From positions 33,118-97,117 of the forward strand of contig JAPOQA010000039.1 of NCBI GenBank assembly GCA_026710945.1: DNA of 64,000 nt, in the 5' to 3' direction. Source of the stretch: Chloroflexota bacterium. GTDB taxonomy: Bacteria; Chloroflexota; UBA11872; VXOZ01. Shown here piece by piece: positions 59,188-64,000 of the stretch. A program made the translations under genes and the position numbers. The notes below the pieces were generated by a model, which did no database searches, was not told the DNA's origin, and worked only from the letters and a program-made list of their open reading frames with translations. Numbering within the stretch: the stretch's first letter is position 1; each line of letters starts with the position of its first letter.

Positions 59188-62100
59188 CTACGGTTCTGTA
59201 GGCGGGATTAGCAGGCGCTGACCGGCGGAAATCGCGTTGGGATTCTCAATCCCGTTGAGTTCTGCAAGCGTGCTCACTGTGACGCCAAACTCCAGGGCAA
59301 TAGCGGTGAGCGTATCGCCAGGCTGTACAACGTACTCTCTCAGCGCTGGTGGTGGAAGTGGCGTAGACGTTGGCGTTGTAGTCAATTGGGGGCTAGGTGT
59401 GGGTGCTGGTGTTGGGGTGGTTTCGGCCATTGGTGTCGGCGGCACTACGAGCAATTGGGGTGTCGCCGTCGGTACCGTGGATTGCAGATCGTCTGTGTGG
59501 GTGGCTGCTTGCGCAGTTGCGACTGTCGAATCGGGATACCAGAGGCCGCGGGTGGCAAACGTCACGGCGATGATCACGGCTACGGCGGTGTAAACGACAA
59601 CTCGCGCAAGGCCTTGCTCACTTCCGAGCGGGATCTTTGAACCGGCGGGAAGGAGCGGCCACCAGTTTGCGCGAATGGATGCCGGCCACCAGTTCGCGCT
59701 GCCTATAAGCGTAACAATTCCCGGCACGAGCAGCGAGCGTACGACCAACGCATCGATGAGGATGCCCAGCGCAACAGCCGCACCCATCTGAAAGAGCATC
59801 TGCAGCGGGGACGCCGTGAGCGCGGCAAAGGTACCGGCGAGGATGACTCCAGCGGCCGTGATTATTGCCCCGGTGCGCGCTGAGGCCACGCGTACGCCCT
59901 CACGCAGGGGCAATGTCGCACTTTCTTCCCGAATGCGGTGAACCAAGAAGACGTTATAGTCCGCCCCGAGCGCGATGAGCATGACCATTACCGTCAATGG
60001 CAACAGGTAGTACACACCCTCGTGGCCGAGCAACCCTTGGAAGAAGAGCGTGGAAAGTCCTAGACTGCTGCCGTAGGAAAAGACTACGGTTCCCACCAAA
60101 TAGAGGGGGGCAACGAGGCTGCGCAGGAGAATGGCGAGTACGGCAAAGATGCCTACCACGGTCACCACCCCCACCGCTTGCAGGTCTTGATGGATCACTC
60201 GCTGGACGTCAGCGACCTCGGCAGTGGCGCCGCTTAAGAAAACCTGGGCCGAAGCCAGTGGGCCGTCATTGTTCTGCTCAACTGTCTGCCGAACTATGTC
60301 CAGCGTAGAGATGGCATCTGCGCTTTGCGGGTCTTCATTGAGAATGACGAAGAGTCTGACTGTCTTTGAATCCTCTGAGATGAATAGCGGCATGACAGCG
60401 TTGGCAGCCTGCTCCACATCGGGGAGCGACGCTGGAATGAAGTAAGGGTAAGGATTCGCCGCGAAGACATTGCGCAATGCTGAAAGAGCCTCCGCTAGGC
60501 CGGTTGTCACTCCTACAGTGGGGTTCTCCCCCAAATCCTGCGCTGCGTCGCTTGGGAAAAACACCGCCTCCGGCTTTTCGGCGAAGAATCCGGCGAGTAG
60601 ATCGAGTTGGGCAGCCACGCCACCGGCAGAATCTTGCAATTGAGACTGCAGCGCCGCTCGCTGTTGAGCAGAGAGATTGGCTGGCGCCGGCGCATCCTGC
60701 GCTAGCTGTTGAATTCCTACGAGAAGCTCGGTTGCTTCCCCGTAAGCGGGCTGCGCGGACACATCCGGAAACGCCTGAGACAGTTCCGCTAAATAGCGGG
60801 TCACAGGAGCAAACGCTGCGGACGGGTCGTCCGGTCTCTGCGATGGCGGAGGTTGGCGCAACTGTGCTGCCAATTGCCGTAGCTGCGTGGCCGGGTGTGC
60901 CTGGGCGCGGAGCGCGGTAGTGGTTGTGGACAGACGAGCGAGCGCTTCTCGGGTTTGGGAGAACTGCGCGGCTTGCGCCACGTCGGGGAAGGCGACTGCC
61001 AACTCGTCCACATACCGTTGTAGATCGTCGACTAGAGCCGATGCTTCATTGAGCCGGCGTGCTGGATCACCACTTGCGTCTGCTTGAGGTTCCCGCAATG
61101 ATGCCGCAATCTGGTCGAGCTGTCCCGTTACCGTGAATGCTGCAGATGCAGACCCATCACCAACAGGATCGATGTAACTGCGCGTCTGATCGACCCCATC
61201 AATCGCCAGAAGTTCATCTTGCAACGTAGCAACGGCGCGTAAGAAGGGAGTAGATGTGACGTCTGCGCTCGACGGCAGCTGGAGCAGCACCACTGCAGGT
61301 GCAAACTCTCCTCGCGGGAAGTGATTGGCAATTGCATCGAAGCCCTGGCGTGAATCAGTGGTCTTAGGCAGAGATGCGACTAAAGCGATACTCTCTCGAT
61401 ACTGGAGTAGCCCGAGGTAAGGAATTGCCAGTAGCACGGTGATGAGAATCACAGAGACTAACGGCCGTCTGGCAACCAGATTGCTCACACGTACCCAGAA
61501 GGTGGACGGCTGCGTATTCTCGACGCTTGTCTTGCGCGGCCAGAAGAGATAGCGGCCAAAGATGGAAAGCAGGGCCGGTGTTAGCGTTAGTCCGGCAAGC
61601 AGAGTGATGCCTACAGAAAGCGCCAAACCGGGCCCCATCGTCTGGACCAGGCCAAATCGTGCCATGCCTAGCGCCGATAGTCCGACCATTGTCGTTATGG
61701 CGCTCGCCGCTATCACTGTGCCGATGCGCTGCACAGAGCGCACCGCTGCTTCATAGGCCGAATGCTTGGCGAGTTCTTCCCGGAATCGTGAAATGAAGAA
61801 AAGCGAATAGTCCGTGCCGGCGCCGAAGACGAGCACCACCATATAGGAATCGAGCAAAGATGAAACTTGCCAGCCAAACTGAGCCAGGTACCCCAGGATG
61901 CCCCGGGAGACAAGAAATGCTAGCGAAATCGTAATAAGGGGAATGAGGATTGCCAGCGGCGCACGATAGATGAAGAACAGCAAGCCGATTACGAGAAAAA
62001 TTGTAACGATGGTGGTGCGGTCCGTGCTCTCGACGATGCTATCGACCAGGTCTGTGCCCAGCCCGGCCTCTCCAGTGAAATGCACGGCCAGGCCGTCGGG

Positions 62101-62580
62101 CCTGCCTTGCTGCACCCGCTCACGGATAGCGTATGTCGCCTCGTCCACCACCGGCTGAAAGGCTTCTACGGTGAAGTTGACCTGGAGCAGCATGGCAGCA
62201 CCATCGGCGCTGACAAGCGTGCTTTCCTGCTCGGGACGGCTGTAAATCGAGACCACATCCTGCACGATGGCAGGGCCCTGAGGGGAGAGCAGCCAATTGT
62301 GGATGGATTCGGCGAACCCACGGTCCGCCGCGGTGAGTCCGCCCTCTCGAGTGAGAACCAACAGACCGATACTGGCACTGCCGCTCGCAGCGAATTCCTC
62401 AGCTTCCAATGTGCGGGCAGCGATGGACCTGGCAGAATCGGGGAGAAAGCTCGTCTGATCGGAAGATCCGACGTCACTGATGGATGGCGCCGTAAAGCCG
62501 AGGAGAAGCGCCAGAGCGATCCAAAAAACAAGCAACGGGATGCGAAGGGGCACGATAAGGCGCCCAAACTTACGGAACAT
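59188..62580 (-). CDS. MMPL/RND transporter with C-terminal LysM domain
   Basis: 1130 residues. Two repeats of one helix, a large external loop and five helices, as in MMPL proteins that export lipids or act as RND pumps. The first helix is IPLLVFWIALALLLGF; the GGTDYS-type motif appears as FGAGTDYSLFFISRFREE and LGADYNVFLVHRIREE, with the proton-relay Asp residues. The second external loop is unusually helix-rich and Gln/Ala-rich (coiled coil, about 470-680). After the last helix a Pro/Thr linker leads to a LysM domain (about 1082-1130; YVVQPGDTLTAIALEFGVTV, AGQRLLIPP). A LysM fused to an MMPL transporter is uncommon and should place peptidoglycan binding outside the membrane. Confidence 0.9.
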   Translation of the reverse strand: MFRKFGRLIVPLRIPLLVFWIALALLLGFTAPSISDVGSSDQTSFLPDSARSIAARTLEAEEFAASGSASIGLLVLTREGGLTAADRGFAESIHNWLLSPQGPAIVQDVVSIYSRPEQESTLVSADGAAMLLQVNFTVEAFQPVVDEATYAIRERVQQGRPDGLAVHFTGEAGLGTDLVDSIVESTDRTTIVTIFLVIGLLFFIYRAPLAILIPLITISLAFLVSRGILGYLAQFGWQVSSLLDSYMVVLVFGAGTDYSLFFISRFREELAKHSAYEAAVRSVQRIGTVIAASAITTMVGLSALGMARFGLVQTMGPGLALSVGITLLAGLTLTPALLSIFGRYLFWPRKTSVENTQPSTFWVRVSNLVARRPLVSVILITVLLAIPYLGLLQYRESIALVASLPKTTDSRQGFDAIANHFPRGEFAPAVVLLQLPSSADVTSTPFLRAVATLQDELLAIDGVDQTRSYIDPVGDGSASAAFTVTGQLDQIAASLREPQADASGDPARRLNEASALVDDLQRYVDELAVAFPDVAQAAQFSQTREALARLSTTTTALRAQAHPATQLRQLAAQLRQPPPSQRPDDPSAAFAPVTRYLAELSQAFPDVSAQPAYGEATELLVGIQQLAQDAPAPANLSAQQRAALQSQLQDSAGGVAAQLDLLAGFFAEKPEAVFFPSDAAQDLGENPTVGVTTGLAEALSALRNVFAANPYPYFIPASLPDVEQAANAVMPLFISEDSKTVRLFVILNEDPQSADAISTLDIVRQTVEQNNDGPLASAQVFLSGATAEVADVQRVIHQDLQAVGVVTVVGIFAVLAILLRSLVAPLYLVGTVVFSYGSSLGLSTLFFQGLLGHEGVYYLLPLTVMVMLIALGADYNVFLVHRIREESATLPLREGVRVASARTGAIITAAGVILAGTFAALTASPLQMLFQMGAAVALGILIDALVVRSLLVPGIVTLIGSANWWPASIRANWWPLLPAGSKIPLGSEQGLARVVVYTAVAVIIAVTFATRGLWYPDSTVATAQAATHTDDLQSTVPTATPQLLVVPPTPMAETTPTPAPTPSPQLTTTPTSTPLPPPALREYVVQPGDTLTAIALEFGVTVSTLAELNGIENPNAISAGQRLLIPPTEP

Positions 62581-62988
62581 CAGCCAACTCTAGGGGGAGC
62601 AGGTGCGGAACGGATCGCGATTTCACGTATTCCTGACAGGAGTCAACCCAGTTTGCTTTGCGGTGCCCTTAAGAATCATTCTACAACCCGAATCCCACCT
62701 TCACAACTGCTTGTATTGCAACTGAACAGCGGTACGCGCTAGTGAGTGCAAGGCACATACCATGCTGTGAAGACTGAGCGGAAGCACGCGCGATTTTGCA
62801 ATTCGATGAATCTCAATGCAGCGAGTCGCCGCGCAATTCCCCCGCCCCACACTGAACGTTGCTTTCGGCCAACTCCGTTGACTTCTGGCCGTGAAACGGG
62901 TTTCATGTTGGGGTACGTTGGGGTCAGCGATAGGCAAATACAAGAGGCAGCCGTCATTGCTCAGATTTCGAAGGAGTTGTGAAACACT
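62581..62988. other. Divergent intergenic gap of 408 bases
   Basis: Lies between MMPL-LysM (minus) and the TIM-barrel isomerase (plus) and must contain both promoters. No convincing promoter pair, RNA or repeat seen; AAGGAG before 62989 is the ribosome site. Confidence 0.4.
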
Positions 62989-63804
62989 ATGAAGAAGGGT
63001 TTGAACCGGGGAGCGTTGCCGCAAAACTGGCAACCTGCGCAGATTCTCGATACGGCTAAAGCAGCGGGCTTCGATGGTGTGGAGTTGACATTTGGCAATG
63101 AAGGATACTTGCATGTCAACCTCACGAACGACGAGTTGGGCACCATCAGGAAACATGCCGAGTCAATCGGTATAGAACTTCCCAGCTTGTATACCAGCTT
63201 AAATTGGCAGGTGCTCATGACGTCTGCCGACCCGGACGTACGCGCCAACGCGGCGCGCATCAACGAGCGCATGTTGGAAGTGGCGCATGAGATTGGCGCG
63301 AACACTCTGCTCATTGTGCCGGGTGTGGTCGATGAAAGCACCGCCTACGACGATGCGTACAACCGCGCGCGCGACGCGCTAGCGGGTCTTGTTCCCAAAG
63401 CGAGAAGCCTGGGCGTGTCGATTGGCGTAGAGAACGTCTGGAATAAGTTCTTGCTGAGCCCGCTTGAATTTGCTCGGTTCGTTGACGAAATCAATGATCC
63501 CCACGTCGGCGCCTACTTTGACGTGGGCAATATCCTTGCCTACGGCTACCCGGAGCAATGGATTCGGATTCTGGGTAAGCGCATCAAGAAGTGCCATGTC
63601 AAGGACTTCGTTGCTCAACGGCCCGGCGGCCACTTTACTACCTTGTTGGAAGGCGATGTGAATTGGCCCGCCGTGCGACAGGCGTGGAACGAGATTGGGT
63701 ATGACGACTATGTAACCGTTGAGATCGGGCCCATGCGCCACAATCCGGAGTTGGGCGCGCGTATAATGGCTGAATCTTTGGATACGATCTTCGGCTTAGA
63801 GTAG
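62989..63804 (+). CDS. Sugar phosphate isomerase/epimerase (TIM barrel)
   Basis: 271 residues of the xylose-isomerase-like barrel family that includes L-ribulose-5-phosphate and tagatose 3-epimerases. Metal-ligand blocks are visible: GVELTFGNEGY-like N-terminal Glu, IGVENVWNKFLLSP (Glu), YFDVGNILAYGYPEQW (Asp) and KKCHVKDF (His). The C-terminal VTVEIGPM supplies the last Glu. AAGGAG precedes the ATG by about 12 bases. It would interconvert a ketose or related compound. No transporter or kinase is adjacent. Confidence 0.9.
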   Translation: MKKGLNRGALPQNWQPAQILDTAKAAGFDGVELTFGNEGYLHVNLTNDELGTIRKHAESIGIELPSLYTSLNWQVLMTSADPDVRANAARINERMLEVAHEIGANTLLIVPGVVDESTAYDDAYNRARDALAGLVPKARSLGVSIGVENVWNKFLLSPLEFARFVDEINDPHVGAYFDVGNILAYGYPEQWIRILGKRIKKCHVKDFVAQRPGGHFTTLLEGDVNWPAVRQAWNEIGYDDYVTVEIGPMRHNPELGARIMAESLDTIFGLE

Positions 63805-63818
63805 GAATCTGGTTGCTT

Positions 63819-64000
63819 GTGGAGAAAGATTACTCCGAGTTGCTTGAAGATGAGCATATTAAGAGTATGTGCAAAGTGCTGTGTGAGTTTCCAGACTCTG
63901 CGGCAGCGCTTGAGCGGGGGGGGGGGGGGGGGACTTTTTTAAAAGCGGGGGGGGCCGGAAAAGGACTTGGAGAGGGATGTGGGCTGTGGTGGGGGTTCGC
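63819..64000 (+). other. Possible gene start, then low-quality contig end
   Basis: A GTG at 63819 opens a frame reading VEKDYSELLEDEHIKSMCKV, which may be the start of another gene. At 63916-63932 a run of 17 G begins, followed by six T, four A and eight G. After that the sequence is not trustworthy, so no gene is called. Confidence 0.45.

Noticed and set aside
1..64000. CRISPR arrays, transposases, integrases and rRNA genes
   Set aside because: Looked for on both strands; no regularly spaced repeats and no transposase, integrase or rRNA sequence recognised.

Overview
This 64 kb window looks like one end of a bacterial chromosomal contig, most likely from the phylum Chloroflexota (SAR202-like or sponge-associated lineages fit best). 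The assignment is an inference from content: a baseplate-J-like membrane protein followed by ruvX and mltG, a mix of divergent enolase-superfamily, PhyH, creatininase, Gfo/Idh/MocA and sugar-isomerase-like genes, Tat-type lipoprotein solute-binding proteins, LysM-M23 proteins and a Sec-containing redoxin. The first gene is cut at its 5' end. The last 90 bases carry 17-G and 8-G runs that look like a read or assembly artefact, so the right edge is probably a contig end.

Layout. 0-6.6 kb: ATP-dependent DNA ligase (partial), a DUF899 thioredoxin-fold protein, a Zn/Cd P-type ATPase with its overlapping ArsR/SmtB repressor gene and a visible promoter-operator, and a serine beta-lactamase-like hydrolase. 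6.9-11.5 kb: an amidohydrolase and two tandem paralogous Tat lipoprotein sugar-type binding proteins, each with its own near-consensus promoter. 11.7-18.6 kb: baseplate-J-like protein, RuvX and MltG, then an ABC exporter with PH-like and zinc-ribbon domains, a DUF1854 partner and a SixA-like phosphatase. 18.7-37.2 kb: mostly metabolism (enolase superfamily, 7Fe ferredoxin, bifunctional PheA, M23 peptidase, Rpe, Gfo/Idh/MocA, creatininase family, SDR, class III aminotransferase, GNAT, and a 1525-residue GltB with a possible leader attenuator). 37.7-45.3 kb: tRNA-Val(UAC), tRNA-Phe, glycogen-debranching enzyme, DegT aminotransferase, MFS transporter, an HD-GYP protein whose catalytic His is Arg, and a redoxin-TPR gene with an in-frame UGA and a bacterial SECIS-like hairpin.

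45.6-55.5 kb is an accessory region. A tRNA-Val(GAC) gene and its promoter occur twice (46.8 and 50.0 kb), with a third decayed copy at 45.65 kb. Between the copies lie a SOUL protein, a PhyH dioxygenase, a cytochrome P450 remnant joined to a remnant of a PLD-ATPase gene, and a toxin-antitoxin pair whose toxin gene is split by a palindromic repeat. Right of the last tRNA copy is a tightly packed three-gene cassette: a coiled-coil protein, a P-loop-less relative of BREX-type DUF2791 ATPases, and an intact DUF2791-type ATPase. It faces a convergent PLD-P-loop fusion gene. I read this as a candidate, uncharacterised anti-mobile-element module.

55.8-64 kb: a probably split Pro/Thr-rich surface protein, a HAMP sensor histidine kinase, an MMPL/RND transporter with a C-terminal LysM domain, and a TIM-barrel sugar isomerase/epimerase.

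The two strongest leads are the selenoprotein (44401-45264, minus strand) and the DUF2791 cassette with the PLD-ATPase (50142-55506). All family calls come from reading motifs by eye; no search was run.
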